The position numbers and the translations under genes are program-made. Shown piece by piece: positions 5,615-12,653 of a stretch of DNA of 12,653 nt. The notes beneath the pieces are model-generated. The model did not search any database, was not told the origin of the DNA, and saw nothing but the letters and a program-made list of their open reading frames with translations. Numbering within the stretch: the first letter of the stretch is position 1; the number at the start of each line of letters is the position of its first letter. The DNA lies in NCBI GenBank assembly GCA_002338605.1, contig DDIP01000209.1, positions 3,908 to 16,560 on the forward strand, given 5' to 3'. The DNA is from Proteobacteria bacterium UBA1847. GTDB lineage: Bacteria; Pseudomonadota; Gammaproteobacteria; Steroidobacterales; Woeseiaceae.

Positions 5615-5652
5615 GCGCACAAATACTTCGCTGGATTGGCGAAAGGCGCGAA

Positions 5653-5681
5653 ATTCTACTTGACGCCCCGCCCCATTGCAA
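5653..5681 (-). promoter_or_regulatory. Promoter of rplM-rpsI
   Basis: On the minus strand, TTGCAA (5681-5676), a 17-bp spacer, then TAGAAT (5658-5653). Each hexamer is close to the sigma70 consensus. The predicted start is near 5646, giving a leader of about 108 nt before the rplM ATG. Confidence 0.7.
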
Positions 5682-5750
5682 ACAATCGGACGCTTTATTT
5701 TTCCGTATCCAATTCAGTAACTTACAGGCCCCTCTGAGGCGGCGTCCAGG

Positions 5751-6467
5751 CTAGAACGCGTACTCCAGGGACAAAGCCGTGTAACGGTCTGATTTTTCGG
5801 TCAGGGCTGGCACGTCAGAGTTGTGTTTAATCGTGTAGGACGCCACCAGTGCCAGGTCACCCAGCAGTTTTGCCGAAATGGCCGTTACTGACTCCGAATA
5901 GGTGTTCTCACTACCCGATTCAGCCTTCAATTCCTGCCGGAATTTCGCCGTCTTGCTGAGTTGCCACGTGTAGTAAACACCACCGGTATACACCGTTTCA
6001 TTCTCTTCGGTTGTGTCCTGCAGCTCCGACTGTCGCGCACCGACACCGACTTCCGCATTGAGCTTATGCACATCGGTATTGATCAGCCGTCGACCGTAGC
6101 CCACCGTCTGTGAAAACTGCGTCGCGTAACCACCAAAACGATCCTTGCGCCATTGGACACGGCCGAACAGGAAGTCATTGTCCGTCAGTTTGCGTTCGCT
6201 TTTCCAGCCGAATTCATAGGCCTCGGCCGACGTGACTTCGTTTTCGGACGCACTGAGCGCAAATGCTCGCGCCTCGTGTACCCATTGCCCCTGGCTATAG
6301 CTGACTTCCAGCGCCGTGTTCAGCGTCGAGTTTTCCGTGTTGCCGGAAGTCGCCAGGTAGCCCAGCGTGGCCTTGCCGGCCCATGGACTGACTTCCTCGG
6401 CATCCTGAGCAATTGACGCCAGCGGCGCGAGCAGCAGGACTGACAGCAGTGTCAGACGTAAATTCAT
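5751..6467 (-). CDS. DUF481 outer-membrane beta-barrel protein (YdiY-like)
   Basis: A 238-residue secreted protein with a clear Sec signal peptide: N-terminal Arg, hydrophobic run LTLLSVLLLAPLASIA, and likely cleavage between Ala20 and Gln21. The mature part is rich in alternating polar and aromatic beta-strands (GKATLGYLATSGNTENSTLN, QWVHEARAFALSAS, FLFGRVQWRKDRFGGY, VYYTWQLSKTAKFRQELKAE). It ends with a final Phe (SLEYAF), typical of BAM-inserted barrels. The SGNTE motif after the first strand is characteristic of DUF481. These proteins are sometimes called salt-induced outer-membrane proteins; substrate and function are unknown. AAGGAG lies 7 nt before the ATG. It diverges from coq7 and has no clear terminator before the rplM promoter. 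Confidence 0.88.
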   Translation of the reverse strand: MNLRLTLLSVLLLAPLASIAQDAEEVSPWAGKATLGYLATSGNTENSTLNTALEVSYSQGQWVHEARAFALSASENEVTSAEAYEFGWKSERKLTDNDFLFGRVQWRKDRFGGYATQFSQTVGYGRRLINTDVHKLNAEVGVGARQSELQDTTEENETVYTGGVYYTWQLSKTAKFRQELKAESGSENTYSESVTAISAKLLGDLALVASYTIKHNSDVPALTEKSDRYTALSLEYAF

Positions 6468-6516
6468 TCGTAAACTCCTTAGGTTTTGGGCCGGGCCCTT
6501 TGAAAAACGGCCGCGG

Positions 6517-6550
6517 AGTATACCGTCAGGCTACCGCTGGGCGCTATACT
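6517..6550. promoter_or_regulatory. Compact divergent promoter region, DUF481 / coq7
   Basis: Two TATACT boxes face away from each other: plus strand at 6545-6550 for coq7 and minus strand at 6522-6517 for DUF481. With 17-bp spacing, the -35 position of each promoter falls on the -10 box of the other, and neither has a good -35 hexamer. The coq7 -10 box ends 7 bp before the coq7 ATG. Confidence 0.5.
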
Positions 6551-6557
6551 TTCACCC

Positions 6558-7202
6558 ATGCTTCAACGCCGCTTAAGTCCGATCGACAAACTGCTCGCCG
6601 GCGCCAACAACGCATTGCGTACTGTGGCCGCCCCTGCAGGCAGGACTGCACGTCCTGCCCCTTCAGCCGATATCGAGGAAGGCAGTCTCGACGCCAGGGC
6701 ACGAGCACACGCCGCCGGACTGATGCGTGTCAACCATGCAGGCGAAGTCGCGGCGCAGGCCCTGTACCAGGGCCATGCCGCCGTGGCGCGCGATTCGACG
6801 ATACAGGCGCAGATGAAACAGGCCGCCAACGAAGAGTTTGACCACCTGTCATGGTGCGAACAACGCATTCATGAACTCGGGTCCGAACCCAGCCGCCTCA
6901 GTCCGCTCTGGTACGCCGGTGCCTACGCCATCGGTGCTGCAAGCGGGGTCATCGGCGATAAATGGAGTCTCGGATTTATCGCTGAGACAGAAAACCAGGT
7001 CTGTGCTCACCTCGAATCGCATCTTGAGCACCTGCCCAAAGACGATGCGAAAAGCCGGGCCATTGTCGAGACGATGCGTGCCGAAGAGGCAGAGCACGGT
7101 GAAAACGCCATCAATGCCGGTGCGGCGAGTTTGCCGCCACCGGTCGTTCACCTGATGCGTGCGACCGCCAAAATAATGACAAAAACGGCGTATTGGTTTT
7201 AG
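6558..7202 (+). CDS. coq7: 2-polyprenyl-3-methyl-6-methoxy-1,4-benzoquinone hydroxylase (Coq7)
   Basis: Di-iron monooxygenase for the C6 hydroxylation step of ubiquinone synthesis, a membrane-associated protein that replaces the flavoprotein UbiF of E. coli. The 214 residues carry all six expected iron ligands: Glu63 (RVNHAGEVAAQALYQGH), Glu93 and His96 (NEEFDH), Glu145 (ETENQ), Glu177 and His180 (EEAEHGE). The N-terminus (RLSPIDKLLAGANNALRT) aligns by eye with Pseudomonas Coq7, supporting ATG 6558 as the true start. No Shine-Dalgarno motif precedes it, and a TATACT box ends 7 bp upstream, so the mRNA may be leaderless. crp follows 72 bp downstream in the same direction, as in related genomes. 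Confidence 0.96.
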   Translation: MLQRRLSPIDKLLAGANNALRTVAAPAGRTARPAPSADIEEGSLDARARAHAAGLMRVNHAGEVAAQALYQGHAAVARDSTIQAQMKQAANEEFDHLSWCEQRIHELGSEPSRLSPLWYAGAYAIGAASGVIGDKWSLGFIAETENQVCAHLESHLEHLPKDDAKSRAIVETMRAEEAEHGENAINAGAASLPPPVVHLMRATAKIMTKTAYWF

Positions 7203-7274
7203 AAACACGGACTTAGCTTGCCCTCAAGGGCGATCTGTATTAAAAGTGGTCCGCACACGGGCGAGGATTAAGTA

Positions 7275-7928
7275 ATGCAGACAACAGCTAAAAACCTGAG
7301 CGATGTTCCGGCGATCAATCGATTCTTGAGTTATTGCCGGGTACGGACGGTTCCTTCCAAGACGGTCATGATCCATGCGGGCGATTTACCGGACGTCCTG
7401 TACTACATCGTCGACGGGTCGGTCGAGGTCATGATCGAAGACGAAGACGGCAATGAAATGGTCCTGGCCTACCTGAACAAGGGACAGTTTTTCGGCGAAA
7501 TGGGACTTTTCTACGAGCAACCAACCCGCAGTGCCTGGGTTCGCACGCGAACCGAATGTGAAATCGCGGAGATGACGTATCCTCGCTTTCGGCAGATTGC
7601 CAGTGAAAGCCCCGGACTCGTGTTTGAACTTGCCACACAGCTTGCCACCCGACTCGATCGGACCAATCGCAAGCTGGGCGATCTCGCCTTTGTCGATGTC
7701 ACTGGACGGGTGGCGCACGCGATCATGGATCTTTGCAATGAGCCGGATGCGATGACCCATCCGGATGGCATGCAGATCAAGGTATCGCGGCAGGAATTGA
7801 GTCGACTGGTCGGTTGCTCACGAGAGATGGCTGGGCGGGTACTGAAAGTTCTGGAAGAACAGCGGCTGGTTTCTGCGTCGGGTAAGACGATCGTTGTTTA
7901 TGGCGCGAGGCCAAACCGAAATCTCTGA
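7275..7928 (+). CDS. crp: CRP/Vfr/Clp-family transcription regulator
   Basis: Dimeric global regulator: an N-terminal cyclic-nucleotide-binding domain (about residues 15-125), dimerisation helix, and C-terminal winged helix. The phosphate-binding cassette FFGEMGLFYEQPTRSAWVR (72-90) keeps Glu75, Arg85 and Ser86. The recognition helix GCSREMAGRVLK keeps Arg183, Glu184 and Arg188, so the site should resemble TGTGA-N6-TCACA. The PDAMTHPDGMQIK segment is as in E. coli CRP and Vfr. Residue 131, at the place of E. coli Ser128, is Asn (TRLDRTNRK), which may alter cAMP contact. Whether the ligand is cAMP, or c-di-GMP as in Xanthomonas Clp, cannot be settled by eye. GAGG lies about 9 nt before the ATG. 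A GCCCT-CA-AGGGC inverted repeat lies near 7219-7230 upstream. Confidence 0.95.
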   Translation: MQTTAKNLSDVPAINRFLSYCRVRTVPSKTVMIHAGDLPDVLYYIVDGSVEVMIEDEDGNEMVLAYLNKGQFFGEMGLFYEQPTRSAWVRTRTECEIAEMTYPRFRQIASESPGLVFELATQLATRLDRTNRKLGDLAFVDVTGRVAHAIMDLCNEPDAMTHPDGMQIKVSRQELSRLVGCSREMAGRVLKVLEEQRLVSASGKTIVVYGARPNRNL

Positions 7929-7939
7929 GTTCTGAATCC

Positions 7940-8020
7940 GTCGGCGAGCCGATAAGTGTTTATCAGAATGGCTCGCTGCGCTGCGCTTTATTTCCTTTAA
8001 ATACTTATCGGCTCGCCGAC
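7940..8020. repeat. 23-bp inverted repeat between convergent crp and rpe
   Basis: The left arm (7940-7962) and right arm (7998-8020) pair over 23 bases with one G-U (7958 with 8002), around a 35-nt loop. Each arm contains the core GGCGAGCCGATAAG or its complement. A third copy of GGCTCGC in the loop (7970-7976) could pair with the left arm instead (7944-7950). It sits exactly between the two stop codons, so bidirectional termination or 3'-end protection of both mRNAs is likely, although the classic T-run is missing. Confidence 0.85.
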
Positions 8021-8027
8021 TCCCGCA

Positions 8028-8696
8028 TCAGGTTGCGTTGGCGATTTCGTTTTTCATAGCTGTAATCGTGGCTTCGTAGTTGTCACTGCCGAAGATGGCG
8101 GAGCCGGCGACGAAGGTGTCGGCACCTGCTGCGGCGATTTCTCCGATGTTGTCGACTTTGACGCCGCCGTCGATTTCCAGGCGGATGTCATGGCCGCTCG
8201 CCGCGATGATCTGTCGTGCCTGGCGCAGTTTTGTCAGGGCTGAGGGAATGAATTTCTGGCCGCCGAATCCCGGGTTCACCGACATCAGCAGCACCATATC
8301 AACTTTGTCGATGACATGCGTCAGCCAGTCCAGCGGTGTTGCCGGGTTAAATACCAGGCCCGCCTTGCAGCCCTGTTCTCGGATGAGTCCCAGTGAGCGA
8401 TCGACGTGGCGGCTCGCTTCCGGGTGGAAGGTGATATAGCTCGCGCCCGCTTTCGCGAAGTCGGGGATGATCCGGTCGACCGGCTCGACCATCAGGTGCA
8501 CATCAATGGGCGCTTCGATGCCGTAATTCCTGAGCGCGTCGCAGATCATCGGACCAATGGTCAGGTTCGGTACGAAATGATTGTCCATCACGTCAAAATG
8601 CACGATGTCGGCGCCCGCATCGAGGACCGCTTTGACGTCGTCGCCCAGGCGAGCAAAATCAGCCGATAGTATGGAAGGCGCAATTAATGGTTTCAC
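8028..8696 (-). CDS. rpe: Ribulose-phosphate 3-epimerase
   Basis: Interconverts ribulose 5-phosphate and xylulose 5-phosphate; a cytosolic TIM barrel with a divalent metal. The 222 residues show the full set of motifs: [10 protein letters not shown] (5-14), [12 protein letters not shown] with His33 and Asp35, DVHLMV with His67, [11 protein letters not shown] (140-150), and LEIDGGV with Asp176. Asp35 and Asp176 are the expected acid/base pair. Translation begins at a GTG (8696-8694) with GGGGA 6 nt upstream; no ATG is suitably placed. It lies 33 bp downstream of djlA and probably shares its transcript. gph and trp genes, frequent partners of rpe, are not adjacent. Confidence 0.97.
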   Translation of the reverse strand: MKPLIAPSILSADFARLGDDVKAVLDAGADIVHFDVMDNHFVPNLTIGPMICDALRNYGIEAPIDVHLMVEPVDRIIPDFAKAGASYITFHPEASRHVDRSLGLIREQGCKAGLVFNPATPLDWLTHVIDKVDMVLLMSVNPGFGGQKFIPSALTKLRQARQIIAASGHDIRLEIDGGVKVDNIGEIAAAGADTFVAGSAIFGSDNYEATITAMKNEIANAT

Positions 8697-8729
8697 TTCG
8701 AATCCCCGGTTTTTTTTGCACTGTACACA

Positions 8730-9560
8730 TCAACGAATCGATCGGCGAGCCTTGAGCATTTCATAGGCCGATCGAACCTCCCGCGTGCGGCGCTGCGCTT
8801 CGGCCATCACGTCCGCACCCGGGTCGCTGCCCGATATCTTGTCCGGATGATTCCTGTTCATCAAACGACGATACGCCTTCTTCACTTCATCATTGCTGGC
8901 GTCGGGTGACACACCGAGCGCTGCATACGCCTTTCGGACGCGAGTTGCATCGGCGTTGCCCTCAGGTGATCGTTTGAATCCCTTCTGCGCCCGAATCATT
9001 GCCTCGAGCTGCGCCAGTTCCACACGGCCAATCTCCAGTTCAGTGCAGATTTTCCAGACAAGCGCGCGCTCTTCTCGTTTTAGGCTGTCTTTCGACAGCA
9101 CAACCTCCAGCAGAAGCCGCACAAACGTCAGACGCTCCGAGGCAGCACGCGCGTTGACGCGCCTGAGCTCACGCATCGTCTTGATCAGCTGAAACCCGGG
9201 TGCCTTGCCATCGTCAAACCAGCCGATCGCTCGCCGAACCTGTGCAGGATTCAGGCTCAGGCGGTGCATGACCATGCGCGCCGATCGAATCTCATCTTCG
9301 CTGACACGGCCATCGACTTTCGCAAGATGGCCCATTGTCTGGAACAGCGCCCTGACGAATTCCTCCGATACGCGAGGCATCTCGTTGCCCTGTTTTTCGA
9401 ATACCCGATAGCGCGCCTGAAAGCCACGATCGAATTGATGGCCGAGAATAAACCCGGCCACGGCGGCCCAGGGATTGCGCACGGCCAATCCGATCAAGGT
9501 GCCGATGATCTTGCCCCAATACAAGCTTTGAGTCCGCCCGTTTCGATCTGAATGATCCAA
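8730..9560 (-). CDS. djlA: DjlA-like membrane-anchored J-domain co-chaperone
   Basis: An inner-membrane DnaJ-family protein that stimulates DnaK. It has an N-terminal anchor ([31 protein letters not shown], quoted here in parts: [12 protein letters not shown] then VAGFILGH), followed by a TerB-like helical domain ([20 protein letters not shown] through about residue 190). A C-terminal J domain carries the HPD motif at residues 238-240 ([12 protein letters not shown]). Order and length (276 residues) match E. coli DjlA (271). The frame opens with TTG at 9560. A second in-frame TTG at 9524-9522, just before YWGKIIG, matches the E. coli N-terminus (MQYWGKIIG) better; neither has a clear ribosome-binding site. 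It leads an operon with rpe and diverges from purC. Confidence 0.93.
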   Translation of the reverse strand: MDHSDRNGRTQSLYWGKIIGTLIGLAVRNPWAAVAGFILGHQFDRGFQARYRVFEKQGNEMPRVSEEFVRALFQTMGHLAKVDGRVSEDEIRSARMVMHRLSLNPAQVRRAIGWFDDGKAPGFQLIKTMRELRRVNARAASERLTFVRLLLEVVLSKDSLKREERALVWKICTELEIGRVELAQLEAMIRAQKGFKRSPEGNADATRVRKAYAALGVSPDASNDEVKKAYRRLMNRNHPDKISGSDPGADVMAEAQRRTREVRSAYEMLKARRSIR

Positions 9561-9633
9561 TCCTAACCGGTGTCAACGGTCATTCCCATGGCCATTGCTT
9601 GCGAGTCCCGGCCGGAACGGCGATCATCCCGTG

Positions 9634-10524
9634 ATGAACACCGGTGACGCCTTGTTTGAAACCCGTATCCCGGACCTGGCACTGATCGGGCGTGGCAAAG
9701 TACGCGATATTTACAGCGTCGACGACGATCATCTCCTGATCGTAACAACAGACCGGCTCTCGGCCTATGACGTTGTCCTGCCAGACCCGATTCCCGGCAA
9801 AGGCGAAGTGCTGACACAAATATCATTGTTCTGGTTTCGCATGATGTCGGACATCATCGACAACCAGCTGACTGACCTTGTCATCGACGATGTCGTCAAG
9901 GATACAGCGTTGTGCCAGAAGCTTCGCCGACAGTCGCTGGTTGTGAAGCGTCTGAAGCCGTTGCCCATTGAAGCTGTCGTGCGCGGCTATTTGATCGGCT
10001 CGGGCTGGCGGGACTACCAGGACAACGGCAAGGTCTGTGGAGTCGGCCTGCCAAAAGGCATGCAACAAGCGGAAATGCTGCCGCATCCGATGTTTACTCC
10101 GGCCACAAAGGCCGGAGCCGGTGAGCATGACGAAAACATCAGCTATGAACAGGTGGTCGAACTGGTCGGAGAGAAGCTCGCGTCCCGTGTGCGCGATGTC
10201 GCCATCCAGATCTACGAGCGCGCCGCCGCCTATGCCCTGTCGCGCGGCATCATCATCGCCGATACCAAGTTCGAGTTCGGCCTTGACGACGAAGGCCGAC
10301 TGCACCTGATTGACGAAGTACTGACGCCGGATTCGTCACGATTCTGGCCGGTCGACCAGTACCGGGTCGGCAGCAGCCCGCCAAGCTTCGACAAACAGTT
10401 CGTCCGTGACTACCTCGATACACTGGACTGGGACAAGACCGCGCCCGGCCCGGATTTGCCTGCCGAGATTCTTGAACGCACTGCCGAAAAGTACCGCGAG
10501 GCACTGACGCGGATGACCGGCTAG
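9634..10524 (+). CDS. purC: SAICAR synthetase (phosphoribosylaminoimidazole-succinocarboxamide synthase)
   Basis: ATP-dependent joining of CAIR and aspartate in purine biosynthesis; cytosolic. The 296-residue protein is of the longer class. Motifs visible are [14 protein letters not shown] (about 18-31), [43 protein letters not shown], the [19 protein letters not shown] segment, and [15 protein letters not shown] chose the ATG at 9634 as the family-like start; GTG at 9631 directly before it and TTG at 9595 are also in frame. No Shine-Dalgarno motif is present. A weak -10-like GATCAT (9622-9627) ends 6 bp before the ATG, with TTGCGA (9599-9604) 17 bp above it. The YihY gene begins 4 bp after the stop. 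Confidence 0.96.
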   Translation: MNTGDALFETRIPDLALIGRGKVRDIYSVDDDHLLIVTTDRLSAYDVVLPDPIPGKGEVLTQISLFWFRMMSDIIDNQLTDLVIDDVVKDTALCQKLRRQSLVVKRLKPLPIEAVVRGYLIGSGWRDYQDNGKVCGVGLPKGMQQAEMLPHPMFTPATKAGAGEHDENISYEQVVELVGEKLASRVRDVAIQIYERAAAYALSRGIIIADTKFEFGLDDEGRLHLIDEVLTPDSSRFWPVDQYRVGSSPPSFDKQFVRDYLDTLDWDKTAPGPDLPAEILERTAEKYREALTRMTG

Positions 10525-10528
10525 GCGG

Positions 10529-11842
10529 ATGATTGCCTTCGCCCGAAACTGGATCGAATCGGTCATCTGGAGCGACACGCTGCGTCGATACGGCTTGCCG
10601 GGTCGCATCGTGATGGGTGTGTTGCGCAACGCGTACGCCGTTTTACGAGACATCGTTTCAGGGCAATTGACGCTGCGGGCGATGAGCCTTGTGTACACGA
10701 CCTTGCTCTCGATCGTGCCGCTGATCGCGTTCAGTTTCTCGGTCCTCAAGGGGCTTGGTGTCGACAAACTGCTGGAAGAGCGCCTCTACACGATCCTGGA
10801 ACCGCTCGGCTCCAAGGGTGCCGATATCACGGACCAGGTGATGCAGGTCGTGCACAGCGTCAACGGCAGCGTACTCGGCGGTATTGGTCTCACTTTTTTT
10901 ATCTATACCGCCATCACGATGGTGCAAAAGATTGAGGAGGCCTTCAACTACGTCTGGTACGTCTCCAAACCGCGAAACTTTGCGAAGCGCATGACCGAAT
11001 ACATGCTGGTGCTGTTGATCGGACCGCTGGTTGTCGCACTCGCTCTCGGTGCGATTGCATCTCTGGGCAACGAAAGCATCGTTCGCTGGTTCACACAGAA
11101 CTCTGTGCTCGGCCCGTTATTTGCGGCAACCAGCAAACTGACGCCATACATTCTCATCACCGGAATGTTTTCGTTCCTGTACTGGTTCATGCCGAACACG
11201 AAAGTCAACCTGCGCTCCGCACTGGTGGGTGGCCTTGCCGGCGGCATCATGTGGGCGACATTGAGTATTGTCGTGGCCGCTTTTCTGGCCGGCTCCGCGC
11301 GAACGCAGGCAGTCTACGCGAGTTTCGCCATTGCGATTACAACGTTGCTCTGGCTCTACCTGAACTGGCTGATACTGCTGATCGGTGCGCAGATCGCGTT
11401 CTACTTTCAGAACCCCGCCTACCTTAAAATGGGCCGCCGCGAGCCGCGGCTTTCAAACGCCATGCGCGAACGCATTGCACTGAACGTCATGTTCCTGGTC
11501 GGCAGGGAGTTTCGCAAGCCGGTGCTCGGCGTCAATCTCGACAGCCTGAGTCGCGCACTCAGAATTCCATCAATCGCACTCGTACCGATCACCAGTGGGC
11601 TTGAAGCTGCGGGAATACTGACGACGAACGAACGTGAAGAACTGCTGCCCGGCCGCGAAATGGCGCGAATCAGTCTTGAGGACATCCTGGATGTCGTTCG
11701 AGAGGGCGGCGAAACCGGCTCACACCAGGTCCCGCGGTGGGACGAGCCGATTGAAACACTCGGCACGAACATCGATGTCGCGGTGAGCAACACGATGAGC
11801 AAGAAAACGCTGTCCGACCTTCTGGACGAGGCAGACCAATAG
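10529..11842 (+). CDS. YihY/BrkB (UPF0761) family inner-membrane protein
   Basis: A 437-residue integral membrane protein, long called ribonuclease BN-like by mistake; the true function is unknown. About six membrane segments are visible, near residues 51-72, 113-131, 156-180, 204-221, 231-255 and 262-292. Family motifs include LRAMSLVYTTLLSIVPL (49-65), FNYVWYV (139-145), YWFMPNTKV and LYLNWLILLIGAQ. The C-terminal 140 residues are soluble and helical, probably winged-helix-like, ending with acidic SDLLDEADQ. This long form resembles that of Pseudomonas and relatives; E. coli YihY is shorter (about 290). It follows purC after 4 bp and is likely cotranscribed. It converges with pmbA, 11 bp away, with no T-tract terminator between them. 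Confidence 0.92.
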   Translation: MIAFARNWIESVIWSDTLRRYGLPGRIVMGVLRNAYAVLRDIVSGQLTLRAMSLVYTTLLSIVPLIAFSFSVLKGLGVDKLLEERLYTILEPLGSKGADITDQVMQVVHSVNGSVLGGIGLTFFIYTAITMVQKIEEAFNYVWYVSKPRNFAKRMTEYMLVLLIGPLVVALALGAIASLGNESIVRWFTQNSVLGPLFAATSKLTPYILITGMFSFLYWFMPNTKVNLRSALVGGLAGGIMWATLSIVVAAFLAGSARTQAVYASFAIAITTLLWLYLNWLILLIGAQIAFYFQNPAYLKMGRREPRLSNAMRERIALNVMFLVGREFRKPVLGVNLDSLSRALRIPSIALVPITSGLEAAGILTTNEREELLPGREMARISLEDILDVVREGGETGSHQVPRWDEPIETLGTNIDVAVSNTMSKKTLSDLLDEADQ

Positions 11843-11853
11843 TCCGATCGCAG

Positions 11854-12653
11854 TCAGGCGCCTGCAATCGTCATCTCTTCAACCAGCAACGACCCCACCA
11901 GCAGGCTGCTCCGCGGGTCCGGATCATTGCCGATTGCCGCTATACGCCGATACAGATCTTTCAGGTTGCCGGCGATCGTCACTTCATGAACCGCATATTG
12001 AATTTCGCCGTTTTCAACCCAGTGCCCAACAGCACCGCGCGAATAGTCGCCGGTCACCGGGTTTACACCCTGCCCGATTAGCTCTTCGACAATGAACCCG
12101 GTCCCCATCTCCTGCGTCAAGCCGGCCAGGTCGATGTCACGGCCTGGCACGATCAGGTTTTGCGCGCCGCCGGCATTGGCGGTGGTTTCCAGGCCAAGCC
12201 TGCGCGCCGAATAGCTGCTCAGCAGGTATCCCTGCAGCACGCCGTCCTTGAACACATCGCGGTCATACGTGGCGACCCCTTCACCGTCGTAAGCACGACT
12301 CGCCATGCCTTGCGGAATATGCGGACGCTCCAGCACGTCGAGCCACTCGGGAAACACTTGCTCCCCGATTGCATCCAGCAGGAAAGACGAACGACGATAC
12401 TGGGCACCGCCGGAAATTGCCCCGATCGCATGGCCGATGAAGCTACGCGCCAGTTCCGGAACGAACAGTACCGGGGCCGTTGTCGTTTTAATTTTCCGCG
12501 CATTCAAGCGCTCAAGGGTTTTTTCGGCTGCGCGGACACCTACCGACGCGGCGTCTTCGAGCTTTTCCGGCACGCGGGAAGACGTATAGTGATAATCGCG
12601 CTCCATTGCGCCATTAGCCTCCGCCAGCACAACGCAAGTAATGCTGTGGCTGG
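11854..12653 (-). CDS. pmbA: TldE/PmbA metalloprotease complex subunit, partial
   Basis: The C-terminal 266 or so codons of PmbA (TldE), the partner of TldD in the heterodimeric protease that trims unfolded or modified peptides and, in E. coli, matures microcin B17 and degrades CcdA. The frame is open to the right edge (SHSITCVVLAEANGAMERDY), so the GTG at 12630 is internal and the gene is truncated by the window only. Recognisable segments are RDYHYTSSR, APVLFVPELARSFIGHAIGA, SRAYDGEGVAT, YLLSSYSARRLGL, IVEELIGQGVNPVTGDYSRGA, and the closing LLVEEMTIAGA. About 180 N-terminal residues are missing compared with the usual 440-450. It converges with the YihY-family gene. Confidence 0.95.
   Translation of the reverse strand, partial: SHSITCVVLAEANGAMERDYHYTSSRVPEKLEDAASVGVRAAEKTLERLNARKIKTTTAPVLFVPELARSFIGHAIGAISGGAQYRRSSFLLDAIGEQVFPEWLDVLERPHIPQGMASRAYDGEGVATYDRDVFKDGVLQGYLLSSYSARRLGLETTANAGGAQNLIVPGRDIDLAGLTQEMGTGFIVEELIGQGVNPVTGDYSRGAVGHWVENGEIQYAVHEVTIAGNLKDLYRRIAAIGNDPDPRSSLLVGSLLVEEMTIAGA

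Noticed and set aside
11851..11866. CAGGCGCCTG palindrome between the YihY-family gene and pmbA as a terminator
   Set aside because: It lies within the pmbA coding end, has no T-run and no usable loop.

Overview
The window looks like ordinary chromosome from a gammaproteobacterium with fairly high GC. Supporting signs are the linked order pepP - ygfB (UPF0149) / coiled-coil gene - zapA - 6S RNA, a Coq7-type (not UbiF) ubiquinone hydroxylase beside a Vfr/Clp-like CRP, and typical RpiA, Rpe, PurC and DjlA proteins. The coq7-crp pairing near rplM-rpsI suggests a relative of Xanthomonadales, Steroidobacterales or Woeseiales. That placement is inference from gene order and protein resemblance, not from a search.

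Layout. Positions 1-1249 (minus): ygfB overlaps pepP, which runs off the left edge. Positions 1378-2183 (plus): a small ZapB/ZauP-like coiled-coil gene, zapA, then a 6S RNA. Positions 2184-3052 hold no convincing gene; in many relatives the 5-formyl-THF cyclo-ligase gene (fau) follows 6S RNA, and it is not seen here. Positions 3053-3529 encode an extremely basic histone H1-like protein, closed by a strong terminator. rpiA follows (3674-4333). Then come a patch of GAA/AAA-triloop mini-hairpins, a terminator, and a tRNA-Gln(CUG) on the minus strand directly behind rpsI and rplM (4677-5538, minus). A DUF481 outer-membrane beta-barrel gene (minus) and coq7 (plus) diverge from a compact promoter region. 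crp (plus) and rpe (minus) converge on a long inverted repeat. djlA precedes rpe on the minus strand. purC and a YihY/BrkB membrane protein gene follow on the plus strand, and a partial pmbA (minus) closes the window.

How the genes work together. Most are housekeeping: non-oxidative pentose phosphate steps (RpiA, Rpe), translation (L13, S9, tRNA-Gln), ubiquinone and purine synthesis, cell division (ZapA and partner), global regulation (CRP, 6S RNA) and protein quality control (DjlA, PmbA, PepP). No mobile element, CRISPR array or defence island is visible. The unusual points are regulatory or structural: candidate leaderless starts, a tRNA whose terminator can mimic its own acceptor stem, the mini-hairpin array, the 23-bp inverted repeat, the empty region after 6S RNA, and the all-basic H1-like protein with tandem repeats.
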